From Micropterix aruncella (Eukaryota > Arthropoda > Insecta > Lepidoptera > Micropterigidae): a DNA stretch of 64,000 nt. A program made the translations under genes and the position numbers. Under the pieces are notes generated by a model. It saw only the letters and a program-made list of their open reading frames with translations, had not been told where the DNA came from and did not search any database. The stretch lies in contig OX155961.1 in NCBI GenBank assembly GCA_944548615.1, positions 22,400,773 through 22,464,772 of the forward strand. The letters run 5' to 3'. Below are positions 1-10,149 of this stretch, piece by piece. Position 1 is the stretch's first letter. Each line of letters opens with the position of its first letter.

Positions 1-865
1 TGTCCCTTATTAAACGAAAGTCCTTTAAAAAAAAAATCAGCATACTTTTCCACCAATGATAATTTTATTTCAATAGGGAACTTACAAAGGAAAACTTACC
101 ACAACAAAGTGTAACCGGGTAAACAACAAAAAAGAAAACTGTAACAAGGAATCTCATCTATCTGCAAAAGAGTTAAATCGTTTATTGCCTTATTGTTACA
201 TACATAAATCGGTTCCGTGTTTGGAAAGTTTTAACTGTGGTATTGCAAACCGATTCTCGATTTCGCATTCAAAGAAACACTTCTATTTAATATTATCACA
301 GGGTTTATCTATATACAGGAATGATCTAACTAATAGGATATTTTCATAAAGAGCGAAAAATGCGTAACGCGTGTATAAATAAGTACAAATAAATCGGAAT
401 GATAATAACAAGAGAATCCAAAATAAATCATTCATTATTACGGTACGTCTCGCTTAATCAATTGAATTTCAATTACATTTTTTACTACTACCACTGATGT
501 AGTATTTAATTTATCATTAAATCCATTTCGCTAACATACAATGAATTCCAACATTTTATAATTACAGATACGTTTTACGATAAACGGGTCACGCGCACCC
601 AGACTATAGAAACGTTTATTAGAGATGCGCGAATATGTCATTTCTTACACGACTGCCCAAAAAAATGGAGTGTTATGTGTTCAGGGTTTATCTATGCTTC
701 CGTTTCTTTATTCCACCATAACTTCTAAACGCTTGAGCCGATTTAGAAGTGTATGGCATTGTTAGAATCGTTATGCCATCCCGAATGTCATAGGGTACAT
801 CAACTAACCAAATATCAAAAGTAAGTAGTTGTCTAAATGTCCAAATGTCAATAAATTAACATCAA
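1..865. other. AT-rich 3' flank, no gene seen
   Basis: There is no open frame of note on either strand and no splice-bounded coding segment. A stretch at about 700-760 (cataacttctaaacgcttga) resembles the 'could not find / root of query' style tails seen next to RTE-type LINE ends, but it is too short to assign. Confidence 0.5.
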
Positions 866-867
866 TA

Positions 868-1495
868 TATTGTGTTTAGCACCCTAATATGGATACCGGG
901 TCAGCAAGGCATACCCGGCAACGAAGAGGCCGACAGACTGGCAAAACTGGGCACACTGGAATGCCCGGTGGAGCCAGTTGTAGGGGTGCCCTTCGCTACA
1001 GGTAAAAAAATCATCAGGGACTGCTTGGAGCAGGAACATCGGGCTTCCTGGAAAAAAGAATCAGGGATGTCGCCAGGCAAAAGCCATGATGGAGCAACCA
1101 CTGCAAAAGAAAACCAAGGCCCTACTTGACATGAGCAAGAAGAACCTTAGAACCACTATCGGTCTCCTCACCGGACACACGACCCTTAGAGCACATCAAT
1201 TCAACCTTGGCTTGACCGAGAGCAAAGATTGCCGAATATGTGGCGAAGAACCTGAAGACAGCATACACATCGTTGGTCGCTGCCCAGGTCTGCTAAAAAC
1301 ACAGTTTACTGGGACGAGCCTTTCTCGAACCTAGCGATCTGCCCAACTTGAAGGTCAGTGATCTACTTGGCCTGGTAAGAAGTACTGGGCTACTAGCTGA
1401 CCACTGACCTAACCACATAGTGGGTAGTTACAAAAGATCTTATAGATCTAGGTGACATCAAGGGCTGGAAAAAAGCCCCCCACTCCGTTATAGTT
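868..1495 (+). pseudogene. LINE 3' fragment: RNase H end plus CCHC motif (family A)
   Basis: The segment at 872-1075 reads WIPGQQGIPGNEEADRLAKL, the C-terminal RNase H block (HxGIxGNExAD type) of an RNase H-bearing LINE (I/R1/Loa-like). A frameshift at about 1075 moves the reading to the third frame, which reads LLTGHTTLRAHQFNLGL and a CCHC-like CRICGEEPEDSIHIVGRC. A second small deletion after 1290 breaks the tail. A relative at 54225-54615 shares both the coding end and the 3' UTR, which ends in a C-run before cccact. The 5' part is missing, as in most LINE copies. Confidence 0.75.
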
Positions 1496-1549
1496 TACTT
1501 TCTGTAATGGCAGTCGTGTTTATTATTCTTTTTAATGTATTTACGAGTT

Positions 1550-1652
1550 GAATCGTTGAATTATGTGACTAAACAGTCACATCAATCAACGATTCAGAAA
1601 ATATATTCAGCGATCATCCCGGTTTCCGGATGATCGCCGAATAATTTTCTGA
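1550..1652. repeat. Two adjacent inverted repeats (back-to-back hairpins)
   Basis: The first hairpin, 1550-1595, pairs gaatcgttga with tcaacgattc and, inside, atgtgact with agtcacat. The second, 1593-1652, pairs ttcagaaaat with attttctgaa and, inside, gcgatcatcc with ggatgatcgc. They sit just 3' of the family A LINE tail and 365 nt downstream of the host stop codon. No ORF overlaps. They may be the ends of a small palindromic MITE or a structured 3' region. Confidence 0.7.
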
Positions 1653-2016
1653 AAAAACGAATCGACAATACGACATATCTCACGCACTCCAATCCCTAAA
1701 TTTCCTACATATAAAACTATACAAATGCTTAAATTCTCCACCCCGATAAATTAATAACAGTTAGCACCTATAGACTATTGCACATTACAAAAATATTCCT
1801 CACCGAAGAAAATAAGTATAATAAAGAAAAAAAGTCTCAAATGGCAAGATAATTAAATAGTAAATAAATATTATAATAATAAACAGTTTTGGCGGGTTCT
1901 TTTAACATTATTTTTATAAATAGTTACGAGAAGATCACAAAATAATTGTCTTTGGCAAGTACGACTCTTCGACGCTTTTTCTATTATACTAAATGACCAG
2001 GTTTTCACGCGCGAGA

Positions 2017-2151
2017 TTAACTCTTGAAGTTGTCTAAGCCGATTTTCTGGTCGGCTTGATCCGTCGGAGACGACAGCTCCTCGTGATGTCCGATTTTGTC
2101 CTGGCGGTCTGTCACCATTATGGCTGATAGTGCCTCCAAGGATTGCCGCAC
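2017..2151 (-). CDS. GRAMD2-like gene, terminal coding exon 8
   Basis: The acceptor CTTTTAG is followed by 44 codons and TAA at 2017-2019. The product starts VRQSLEALSAIMVTDRQDKI and ends KIGLDNFKS. It continues the helical pattern of exon 7 and then becomes polar. It follows exon 7 in phase 0. The 4.3-kb intron between exons 7 and 8 contains three repeat elements. The 3' UTR runs toward lower coordinates and its end cannot be fixed; a TTTATT (AATAAA on this strand) at about 1519 is one candidate poly(A) signal, but it lies close to LINE sequence. Confidence 0.82.
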   Translation of the reverse strand: MRQSLEALSAIMVTDRQDKIGHHEELSSPTDQADQKIGLDNFKS

Positions 2152-2276
2152 CTAAAAGACATAATTATAGGAAGGTGGTTATCGGTTGAATGTTTCTATG
2201 TTTGGTTCAAGATGATGAATTAGATTTCTCTTAAAGATTATTCGAAGGCAACGAAGACCAGAACATTGGTAATCCT

Positions 2277-2357
2277 GTTTCTCTCTTAAGGCGACCACCA
2301 GTGTGACTACTAAAAACTAAAAACCTGTTTATCTCTTAAGGCGACCAACAGTGTGAG
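2277..2357. repeat. Imperfect tandem duplication, about 50-bp unit
   Basis: The motif cttaaggcgaccaccagtgt recurs 50-52 bp later as cttaaggcgaccaacagtgt, both preceded by cctgttt. Only two units are present, inside intron 7 of the host gene. The rest of 2152-2690 shows nothing I can assign. Confidence 0.6.
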
Positions 2358-2689
2358 ACACCGTTTTCATAGTTTTTAGTCAGTAATACCATTCAGTGAA
2401 GCCTTCAATTATGGATGGTAATTAAGAATCTGATTTTGAATCCCCAAATTATTGTTGAGTTGCATATTTTTCGATATTTTCTTGCCTTTATTACGAAGAT
2501 AAATAAAAATAAAGTCTGTATTTATCCTTTGGGTCAAGGTTACTCGAAGAAGGCATTCCTTACTTAGACAAAAAATATACAAACAATTGCTTTTTATTAA
2601 ACAAAATTTTATTAGGCATTAGATAACTACCAACTACCTAACTTTTCATTTGTCATGGCCCTTTCTCATTTACAATTTCACCAAATCCC

Positions 2690-3712
2690 AACTGTCCCTT
2701 CTTTCCCTTCTGGTGACAGCTAGTTTAAAATCCTGGATGTCCTTAGAGAAACCGGCTTACCCACTCTCTTCAGGTCCAAACACAATTTTGGGCTAGCTAT
2801 AAAACTGCCCTCTCTGCTCTATGCCAACTCGAGAATAACCAAGCTTCGATTCTGTCCATTTCCAAGGATCCGGTAATATCGAAGTGCATAGTAAGTGGCC
2901 GTAGTAAACCAAATAATCAACAAGCCCTAGTAGACTTCCACAAAATGTTTCTTGCTGCCTTAGATCAAGGACAGTACACTTACCGCCACGACAAAGTCCT
3001 TCCTGTTATTCGCGAGGTAATTAGCCTCTCTGTGGCTTATGCTAACAATGGTCTTACAGTACCCTCCAAACCCCCAATACAGTTTGTGTGGGATGGCTCT
3101 AAAGGCAAAAAACATTGCACTACACAACCTTTCTTAATAATCTGGAAAGCTTTCGATTGGTTTCTGGAGGTCGATTCGGTCTATAAGCAGTATAAAGTCT
3201 CTGAAAGTCTCAGATGCACAGCTCTCAGTCCAGATATAACTCTTTACTCCGATATTTTGGAAGATTAGAATTAGAATTAACTGTTCTATGGGTATAAAAT
3301 ATCCTAAAAGACCACGAGTACAAATTAAATAAATACCATGATCTCGCAAATGCCGTCACCCGGAACGGTTCTATTGTCCACCTTCACGCGGTGGAAGCTG
3401 GCGCTTGTGGCCTACCAGCCAGTTCTCTGTTACATCTCTTTAAAGATCTTAGTCTCTCCAGGAATATAATCAACTCCTTCCTAGAAAAAATATCTAAAAC
3501 TTCAATTTCCGCATTTCAAATCCTATGACTTCGAAGGGAGGAGTGAATGGGTAGTAAGATACCTGCTCACATGTAACAAGACAGTTGACTAAACCTACCC
3601 AGCTGGTTATTAGTACGGAGACCACCGCTCACTCCCAGAAGTGTAATAATAGTATTTTGATCAACCCGACTCCAATAGTTTAATTCCAGTGCAGTTCTGG
3701 TTTTATTTTATT
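2690..3712 (+). pseudogene. LINE with restriction-like endonuclease, degraded copy 1
   Basis: This is a plus-strand relative of the ORF at 4171-5631, with the same blocks in order: KSWxSLxKPA..STLFRS..FGLAxKLPSLLYAN, then ALDQGQYTYRHDKVLPVIRE, then PPIQFVW, RPDITLYS-like and the AVEVGARGLPA-type tail. Many stops and frameshifts and an internal deletion leave only 2945-3268 open. The 3' UTR matches the other copies. Orientation is opposite to the host gene. It is dead and 5' truncated. Confidence 0.75.
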
Positions 3713-4011
3713 TATAGATATTTTGAACCACCATCCCGCAAAAATAGAAACGTGCATGCGCGGGGGCATGCGAGCGAGACGCCCTTTGTTAAGCTAAGGG
3801 GCAGAGAGAGATAGAGAACATCGAACGTGTATGGGCAGGGCATTAAAGGGACGATGCCGAAGCGCCAATACAACACATCACATACCCAAAATAAAAAGTA
3901 CAAATACAAAGTTATACGAATAGTTAGATAGAAGTCTAAAGTTTCATGTGATATAAAATTAATTAAATAATCTTGCATTTCTTGTACGAGTTATAAATAA
4001 AAATAAAACAA

Positions 4012-5655
4012 TAAAATACAAACGGAGCTGCCATGGAATTCACCGACCGGAGTCGGGCCCATCATAATACAATTTTTTTTTTTTACTTTTCTGGGGGGTG
4101 AGCAGTGGATTCCGGCCTTACGAACCGACTGTGGTAGGTTTAGCACAGCTGTCTTGCCACATGTGAGCGTTCACCTTACCACCCATTCACTCCCCCTTCG
4201 AAGCCATAGAATTTGAGATGCAGAAATCGCGGTTTTAGATAATTTTTCTAGAAAGGAGTTGATTATTTTCCTGGAGAGACCAAGATCTTTAAAAAGGTGA
4301 AACAAAGATTTAGCTGGCAGGCCACGAGCGCCTACTTCCACCGCATGAAGGTGAACAGTGAAGCCGTTCCGGGTGACGGCATTTGCGAGGTCATGGTATT
4401 TATTTAATTTGTACTCGTGGTCTTTTGGGATATTTGATTCCCATGGAACAGTTAATTCTACGATAAGGACCATCTTCCGAGATAGAGAGTAAAGAGTTAT
4501 ATCTGGGCGCAGGGCTGTGCATCCGAGACTTTCAGGGAATTTATACTGCTTAGAGACCGAATCGACCTCCATAATCCAATCTGAAGCTTTCTCGATTATT
4601 GAGAAAGGTTTTGCAGTGAGATGTTTTTTGCCTTTAGAGCCAACCCGCACAAACTGTATTGGGGGTTTGGAGGATACTGTGGAACCCTTGTTGGCACGAG
4701 CCACTGAGAGGCTAAGTACCTCGCGAATAACAGCAAGGACTTTGTCGTGGCGGTAAGTGTACCGTCCTTGATCCAAGGCCACCTTGCAGCCAGATAGAAT
4801 ATGTCTAGCTGTGCAAGGGGTGTTGCTACAAAGGGGACATGAACTATCCTCAGCATAGCTCCAACGAGCGAGGTTACTGGGGTCTGGAAGTGTATGCTGA
4901 AAGGCATTTAAATAAAATTTCAGCATCACTGGCGTCCAGTCATACAACATTACTTTCCAGTGCATTGGAGGAGGAATGCAAAAGTCTCCAATTGTTGTCC
5001 AATCATTCTGGCATTGAAGGCCAATAGCGTGAGCCATACTTTTGCTGTCGTAATCTCCCCGCAAGAGAGACTTCTTCAAGTCCACATCGCTCATGGTTGT
5101 ACTGCCATACCCCAGACCAGTGCCATTCTGGCTGATTCCAGTAAGGAACTTTTTGTGGAAGTCTACGCGGGCTTGTAGATCATTTGACTCACTACGGCCA
5201 CTTACTACGTGCTTCGATATTGCCGGATCCTTGGAATTGCTTAGAATCGAATTATTGGATATTTTGGAGTTGGCGTAGAGCAGAGAGGGCAGTTTTAGAG
5301 CTAGCCCAAAATTGTGTTTGGACCTGAAGAGAGTCGAGGGGTCAGCTGGTTTGGCTAAGGACAACCAGGATTTTAGACTAGCTGTCACCAGTGCATCCAG
5401 ACGAGACAGTTGGGTTTTGGTGAAATCGTAAATAAGAAAGGGCCATGACAAATGTGAAGTTAGATAGTTGTCATAGATCCAAGCCTTACGAGGGCCAGAA
5501 ATTAGCAATGCATCTATCTTTTCCAGGTAACTACTGAAATGTTCTATAACATGATCGCCAGAGAGGTCATTTCCCTGGCAGGTGATTTTTCTGCCAAGAA
5601 ATTTGAAGTGGTTATTTAGGTCTATAAGGGTCTATAAGTGGTTATTTGGGTCTAT
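4012..5655 (-). mobile_element. REL-endonuclease LINE copy (best preserved)
   Basis: This is the element carrying the 486-codon frame. Its 3' UTR, with an A-rich stretch at about 4069-4085, matches the UTRs of the plus-strand copies at 13690-13855 and 3600-3712 (gtcggtgaattccatgg block). The 5' end is truncated near 5655 at a duplicated ggtctataagtggttattt motif. Confidence 0.75.
4171..5631 (-). CDS. LINE C-terminal ORF with CCHC and restriction-like endonuclease domain
   Basis: The frame is open for 486 codons. It has no start because the copy is 5' truncated; the frame opens after a TAG at 5632-5634 inside a short tandem duplication. It carries a CCHC motif CPLCSNTPCTARHILSGC followed by ALDQGRYTYRHDKVL, then RPDITLYSLSRKMVLIVELT and VPWES. 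The P-D...E-L-T array fits a PD-(D/E)XK-type restriction-like endonuclease, as in R2/NeSL/HERO/Utopia-class LINEs; I cannot choose the clade. The reverse transcriptase catalytic core is not present. No frameshifts are seen, so this is the best-kept copy of the family. It runs sense to the host gene inside intron 7. Confidence 0.78.
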   Translation of the reverse strand, partial: TLIDLNNHFKFLGRKITCQGNDLSGDHVIEHFSSYLEKIDALLISGPRKAWIYDNYLTSHLSWPFLIYDFTKTQLSRLDALVTASLKSWLSLAKPADPSTLFRSKHNFGLALKLPSLLYANSKISNNSILSNSKDPAISKHVVSGRSESNDLQARVDFHKKFLTGISQNGTGLGYGSTTMSDVDLKKSLLRGDYDSKSMAHAIGLQCQNDWTTIGDFCIPPPMHWKVMLYDWTPVMLKFYLNAFQHTLPDPSNLARWSYAEDSSCPLCSNTPCTARHILSGCKVALDQGRYTYRHDKVLAVIREVLSLSVARANKGSTVSSKPPIQFVRVGSKGKKHLTAKPFSIIEKASDWIMEVDSVSKQYKFPESLGCTALRPDITLYSLSRKMVLIVELTVPWESNIPKDHEYKLNKYHDLANAVTRNGFTVHLHAVEVGARGLPAKSLFHLFKDLGLSRKIINSFLEKLSKTAISASQILWLRRGSEWVVR

Positions 5656-5887
5656 ATTGTATAAAATAATCTTACGCAATAATAAGTTATAATCTTGTAT
5701 ATAACTTGGAGAAATAACTATAAAAACGAACAAAAATGACCTAATGGTATGGTATACGATTTTTAATAAAACATATCCCTGTGTCAATTTCAGGGCCAGT
5801 AAATTGATGAAACCTTAAAACAGTTAAAAATATTTTAGATTTTATTAGTTTTTCAGTAAAAATCAGCAAAAAACTAAGAAATAAATA

Positions 5888-6150
5888 AATCGAAGACTAT
5901 TGCGGTTGTTAGACATTATATATAAGATAAAAACGATATTACTGCGTGAAGTTTGTAAGACCCGAAGTTTCGGTGATGTTGCAACTGCCGTTGTCAAGGG
6001 TACTGGACTAAAAGAAGGTTAAAAAGAGTCGATGACTAGAGTCGGTAAAATAGATTTTAGTCAACCCTGGACAACAGCGGTTGCAACATCGCCGAAATGC
6101 TGGGTGTTACTAACTTCATGCGCTAAATTTGTTTTTACATTATTTATAAG
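5888..6150. repeat. Penelope-like terminal repeat, copy A (inverted head and tail)
   Basis: The ends form an imperfect inverted repeat: gcggttgtt...gtttcggtgatgttgcaact on the left and agcggttgcaacatcgccgaaa on the right. The same modules occur at 9118-9300, 17158-17425, 37010-37203 and 54130-54196. No coding part remains. The rest of 5660-6464 shows nothing else I can assign. Confidence 0.65.
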
Positions 6151-6464
6151 AAAAAAAAAATAACGAAAAAAAAATTTTATGTATAAAACGTTCTTCGACT
6201 TATTGTCGGAGATTATATGGGTTACATTGGTCAAAAAATGTTTTAAATGGGTGAGAAAATGATCATAGAAAAAACATTTTTGAACTTTTTTACTGATTTC
6301 ACCACATATATGTAATACTCCTAGTATTGACGAGTTTAATAAAATGATACTTTAATCAGGGAAATTTAATTTAATTGCTAATATTTCAGCAACTGTGTAC
6401 CTACAAAGCGATGTTTTTAGGGTTAACATGGAACAGACTATTAAAATTATAATTTTTGTTTTAC

Positions 6465-6593
6465 CTTTGCGATTTGATCGAGGTTCGTTTCTAGAAAACC
6501 ATTCACCTCGTTGGCAGATTTTCTGTGTAGTTGATTCTGCCACCTAAGTATTTCTGCATACATATCTTCACGAGACATCGTTTGCAGACGATC
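6465..6593 (-). CDS. GRAMD2-like gene, coding exon 7 (C-terminal helix)
   Basis: Forty-three whole codons lie between a TATAG acceptor and a GTAAAA donor. The product begins DRLQTMSREDMYAEILRWQN and ends FLETNLDQIAK. The heptad-like spacing of Leu, Ile and Trp suggests an amphipathic helix. The donor is weaker (GTAAAA) than the others in the gene. Both ends are phase 0, so the exon could be skipped without frameshift. Confidence 0.82.
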
Positions 6594-6604
6594 CTATAAC
6601 AATA

Positions 6605-7166
6605 GAAAAAAATCGGTTGTGTCACCCCAAGACTTTCCTGACTAGTATCCGGGGAGGTGCGAAAAAACAGCGACATTTTTTACTCTAGTACCCCAAATTT
6701 GTATGGCAGGTACCCCAAACGTTGGTCGTAAGTACCCCAAAAACTAATAGGTTCTTCCGATGGTTAACAGAAGCTTCTATGCCAAATTTTAACTTAGACA
6801 GATTAAGCGTCTGGGCGCTATCGCGGAAACAATTTTTTCGCCGGGAACCCCAAATTTGTATGGGAGGTACCACAACCGTAGGGCGTAGGGACTCCAAAAA
6901 CTAATGGGTTCCTCCGACGGTTAACAGAAGCTTATATACCAAATTTCAGCTCAATCCGATTAAGCGTCTGGGCGCTATCGTGGAAGAATACATACATACA
7001 GACAGACATACAGACATACAGACATACATACAGACAGAGATCGGTCTGGAAATAGTCTCAATCGTCTCAGGGAGTCTCAAAATATATATTCCCATCTTCA
7101 TCTCAAATTTTTTTTTTAGCGCGATCACAATACTTTCCTTTCCGATAGGTCGTCAGGAAAGTAAAA
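6605..7166 (+). repeat. 560-bp interspersed repeat, left partner of a distant inverted pair
   Basis: Its reverse complement lies at 59799-60363, and translated stretches of 60 and 70 codons are identical between the two. The right copy has about 9 extra bases (a duplicated taaaatata-like motif). Inside is a 157-bp direct duplication (ccccaaattt at 6691 and 6848), then a block aagcgtctgggcgctatc and an (acatacagacag)n microsatellite at about 6988-7037. Both ends carry ctttcctgac in opposite orientation. More diverged relatives are at 42800-43370 and 52490-53040. No protein is recognised. It lies in intron 6 of the host gene. Confidence 0.85.
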
Positions 7167-7189
7167 TATATTAAACCAATATATTCTGG

Positions 7190-7275
7190 AAAGCCTACCT
7201 AACACGCTGGAATATTGGTTAGGTCGCCTGATCTTACATTACAAGGTTCCGGCTTTGATTCTTGGCTGGGTTACC
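7190..7275 (+). repeat. tRNA-like SINE fragment
   Basis: The stretch ttggttaggtcgcctgatct followed by ttacattacaagg and a decayed B-box (tttgattcttggctggg) matches the head of the tRNA-derived SINE at 15326-15602. Only the head is present. It leads directly into an M-family copy. Confidence 0.5.
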
Positions 7276-8230
7276 ATTTTCCATGACCTGCCGTCTAGCT
7301 AAGCCAACATGATCGTCAAAGGCCAACGCCTTACAGCGAGGCATCGGGAAAGGTAGCCAGCAAGCACCCTCGCCCCCTCACTAAAGAATATCTCCGTTTG
7401 GAATTAACCATCAGGATATCTCCAACCTCCCTACTGGTTACGGGTCCAAAGTCAATTGCGCGACATCAACCTACCGTATATTCAGCGGTGATTCGGTTTG
7501 ATTTTATCGCGGACCATCTTTTGCCCGGCTCTGAATTCAGGATCAGGTAGCCGACTGGTCATTTCAGGAATGGTTGACGGCAGAACAACCGCCACCCCCG
7601 CTGTTTATATGGACCGGAACCCTTGATGCCCATACCCCAGGCCCAAATAAGAACATGGCTACGCAGGAACACCGATGAAACCCACCTTACAGAATGGAAA
7701 AAAACGCAGGATGCAGGCAAACAAAGAACGCGGTTCCGGAAACGTCTAAAAAACTCGCCCGCAACCTCACCAGATTAAAAAGGGAAAAAATCTGTAAAGT
7801 CATAGGTACTATGATAGGCCACTATCCTCTAAACAAACACCTGTTCACCATAGGTGTGACAGACAGCCCTCTATGCAGCGGATGCATGGAGGAAGAAGAA
7901 ACGCCACAGCATGTGCTCATGGAATGCAGGAGCGTGGCAGAGCAACGGACAAGAATACTACAATCTCCAGCATCTGTCCCGGAGGCCTGTAGCAACCCAA
8001 ACAGGCTGCTAACCTTCTGGGACAGCCTGGGTTGGCTGGAGTAACATAAATAGAAACATGAGCCACGCACAACGGCCCAAACCGTTCAGTAGCGCCGGGA
8101 GGCAATCCCCCAGGGGTAACCAATCCACCAGCCGTGAGGCCTGAGACGCGAGTTCTACCCGGGGTAGTCTTACAAACGAGGAGCTAAATCGTGAGTTCGG
8201 CCGACTCGAAAACACAGCGGATCTCATGGT
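7276..8230 (+). mobile_element. M-family copy split by a LINE fragment
   Basis: The first half at 7276-7612 and the tail at 8075-8230 match the M consensus defined by the full copies at 46745-47412 and 50541-51206 (gccaacgcctta, atcgcggacc, ccacccccgct, cgttcagt.gcgccgg, gtgagttcggccga blocks). A LINE 3' fragment (7615-8050) separates the halves. Degenerate and non-coding. Confidence 0.6.
7694..8044 (+). pseudogene. LINE C-terminal fragment with CCHC (RNase H-type LINE)
   Basis: The 116-codon open frame contains LTRLKREKICKVIGTMIGHY, then PLNKHLFTIGVTDSPLCSGC and MEEEETPQHVLMECRSVAEQ, with a C-x2-C-x8-H-x4-C motif. This is the region after RNase H in R1/I/Loa-like insect LINEs, ending FWDSLGWLE. 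Nothing upstream of the RNase H end is kept. The natural end of the frame and its stop are intact. Confidence 0.72.
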
Positions 8231-8283
8231 TAGGTTAGGATTATGAACAGGACGAAAGTTGAAAGAGAGCGTGAATTACGTAC

Positions 8284-8453
8284 CTCAAGGGCGGTAGCTG
8301 TGATGCTGGGGTGATTGAGCAGTCTCCATATGAGCACTCCGGCCATCACAGCCAAAAGAGCCAAAAGAGCCGCCGCTCCGGCCGCAAAGATCCGGCCCAA
8401 TGCTCCGCCACTGCTATTCGTGTGGCTGCTGCTTCGGACGCTACTTGATTTCC
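8284..8453 (-). CDS. GRAMD2-like gene, coding exon 6 (membrane segment)
   Basis: The acceptor is TTTTTTTCGCAG and the donor GTACGT. The split codon A|GG restores Arg. The exon encodes a Ser-rich stretch, then GRIFAAGAAALLALLAVMAG and VLIWRLLNHPS. The hydrophobic run at residues about 300-322, with Arg on both sides, is a clear single-pass membrane anchor. Known GRAMD2-type proteins sit in the ER membrane with the GRAM domain facing the cytosol. The rest of this exon and the next two would then be lumenal, unless the segment is a hairpin. Confidence 0.9.
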
Positions 8454-8526
8454 CTGCGAAAAAAACAAAATAAAATTTTATAATGAAATTAGAAATTTGA
8501 CATTAACAGTATGTCCATGTGGGATA

Positions 8527-8600
8527 GTTGGATATTAGTGAAGTCGTAAATAAGAAAGAGCCATGACATATGAGGAATAAGTTAAAATTGTCAGGTTATT
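8527..8600 (-). repeat. Short fragment of the REL-endonuclease LINE
   Basis: The block gtcgtaaataagaaagagcc matches 5424-5450 of the best preserved copy with few changes. It is a fragment only, with no open frame. Confidence 0.5.
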
Positions 8601-8634
8601 TATTTTTGCTAGAAAACTATTATATGATCAACAG

Positions 8635-9118
8635 AGAGTCTTTGTCAAATCAAATCAAATCGCATTTATTGTCTTCAAAAACTTTTACATAGTTGTTTAG
8701 ACACTTTATATAGCCGCTTAATGTTAAAATAACTTTAAAATGTATACTAAATATTTCATTAGAGACTCACCACACAATTAGTTCTATTAGATATTTATAA
8801 CTACAGTTAGTCACGAAATTATAATTTAAAATTAAATGGTCCTATAAATAAGAAATATGATTGATTATGGGAGACAATTAGAAATAATAGTAATAATATA
8901 ATAATCAATAAAATGGTACAAATATCAAGTTAATAAAATCGAGATGGAAATTGTCAGTCATCTAATTATAATTCGTTAATATTATATAATTCTCTCGCAA
9001 TAAGGTAGCCTTTTAATTTCGATTTAAATTGGGCTATTTTTCCGATTCTACATATAATTTTAATATTCTCAGGCAGTTTATTGTAACACGCCATTACAAC
9101 GTAATTTGGATCCCTTGT
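8635..9118 (-). pseudogene. CR1/Jockey-type LINE 3' end (C-terminal 49 codons)
   Basis: The minus frame reads DPNYVVMACYNKLPENIKII and then FKSKLKGYLIARELYNINEL before a stop, the typical C-terminus (YNxLPxxIK...FKxxLKxYL) of CR1/Jockey-class LINEs. The 3' UTR follows to about 8640, ending in a (tcaaa)-type repeat. It is truncated at 9118, where a Penelope terminal repeat begins. Confidence 0.68.
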
Positions 9119-9300
9119 AAATAAGATAAAAGCGAATTTACCGCGTAAACTTTGTAACACCCGACGTTTCAGCGATGTTGCAATCGCCGTTGTAGACATT
9201 GACGGTTGCAACATCGCCGAAACATCGGGTATTACAAACCACGCGGTAAATTCGTTTTTATTTTATTTATAATGTCAAACAACCGTGATAGTCGTCGTCA
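9118..9300. repeat. Penelope-like terminal repeat, copy B
   Basis: The left arm acccgacgtttcagcgatgt and the right arm gcaacatcgccgaaacatcg form an inverted repeat around a short loop. The outer arm ttataatgtcaaacaaccgt matches copy D at 37165. It has no coding content. Confidence 0.65.
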
Positions 9301-9574
9301 AGTAAATGTACATACGTATATTATCAAGTATCAAATTTAGCAATTATCATAGCCTACATCAGGATGAGAGTTACCATTTCTTCGCCATCTTTTCTACTTT
9401 TCGTCTTGAGCCACTTGTTACTGTATTTTTAAGCTTTTATTTACCTTGCGATGTTTGTCAGTATGTATGTATATTATTTGTATAGGTCAATTCTTGCAAG
9501 CTGAATTAGAACCCGTTCCACTTATCATATGAAATTGAATTTTACTTGTTGGTTCAGTTCCGATGACAATGCAT

Positions 9575-9660
9575 TTTTATAGTGAGCATGACCTGATTCT
9601 ACACCCAAGATTGGCTCCCTCGAGGCTACTTTTCCACACAGTCATGCAACTTTGTATACT
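9575..9660. repeat. Single unit of the repeat arrayed at 53700-54005
   Basis: The string acctgattctacaccc followed by attggctccc is shared with the tandem array at 53.7-54.0 kb. It lies in intron 5 of the host gene. Confidence 0.45.
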
Positions 9661-9818
9661 TTTTTTTAGGTTTTTTATTTCTTGATATCTTGGAATGCCC
9701 AACAATTCGTTTTTGAACAAAAAACTTCTGTTTTCAATGGCCACAATTCAACGTTACGCACATTAACAATAATAAAACATAGCTTATAATGCAACATTCA
9801 TTACAGTTATTCACTTAC

Positions 9819-10026
9819 TTAATAATACTGCTTCTACGGGCAAAGTTTTCCTTCTTCTAGTATCTCCTGCGGTGACCTGACTTCCGGCGATGGCGCCATC
9901 TCCCTTGGCGCTGGCCTCTCCAGGTGCTCTGATGATAGCTCCAGCGTGACCTTCGGCGCCGGAACTGCTATCCTCATCCATGGAGTATTCCGACGCGTCC
10001 AGTTCGGCTTCGGAAACACGCAGTTC
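9819..10026 (-). CDS. GRAMD2-like gene, coding exon 5 (acidic Ser-rich linker)
   Basis: The acceptor is GGTTGTACTTGCAG and the donor GTAAGT. The exon encodes ELRVSEAELDASEYSMDEDS, a Gly/Ala-rich stretch, then RRRKTLPVEAVLL, with one base left over for exon 6. There is no fold signature; composition suggests a disordered linker between the GRAM domain and the membrane anchor, with acidic Ser clusters that could be phosphorylated (inference). The exon is more GC-rich than the introns around it. Confidence 0.88.
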
Positions 10027-10149
10027 CTGCAAGTACAACCAAATGAATGTCGCTCATTCTCGAGGCTCGGACCAACATTGATAACTGCAAGAATAAGAAA
10101 TAAAGCGAAAAATTGCTATATTAGAATCACTAACATCTTGGATTTCTAT

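Noticed and set aside
9118..9300. Host palindrome with regulatory role
   Set aside because: The same arms occur at four other places in the window and match Penelope termini.
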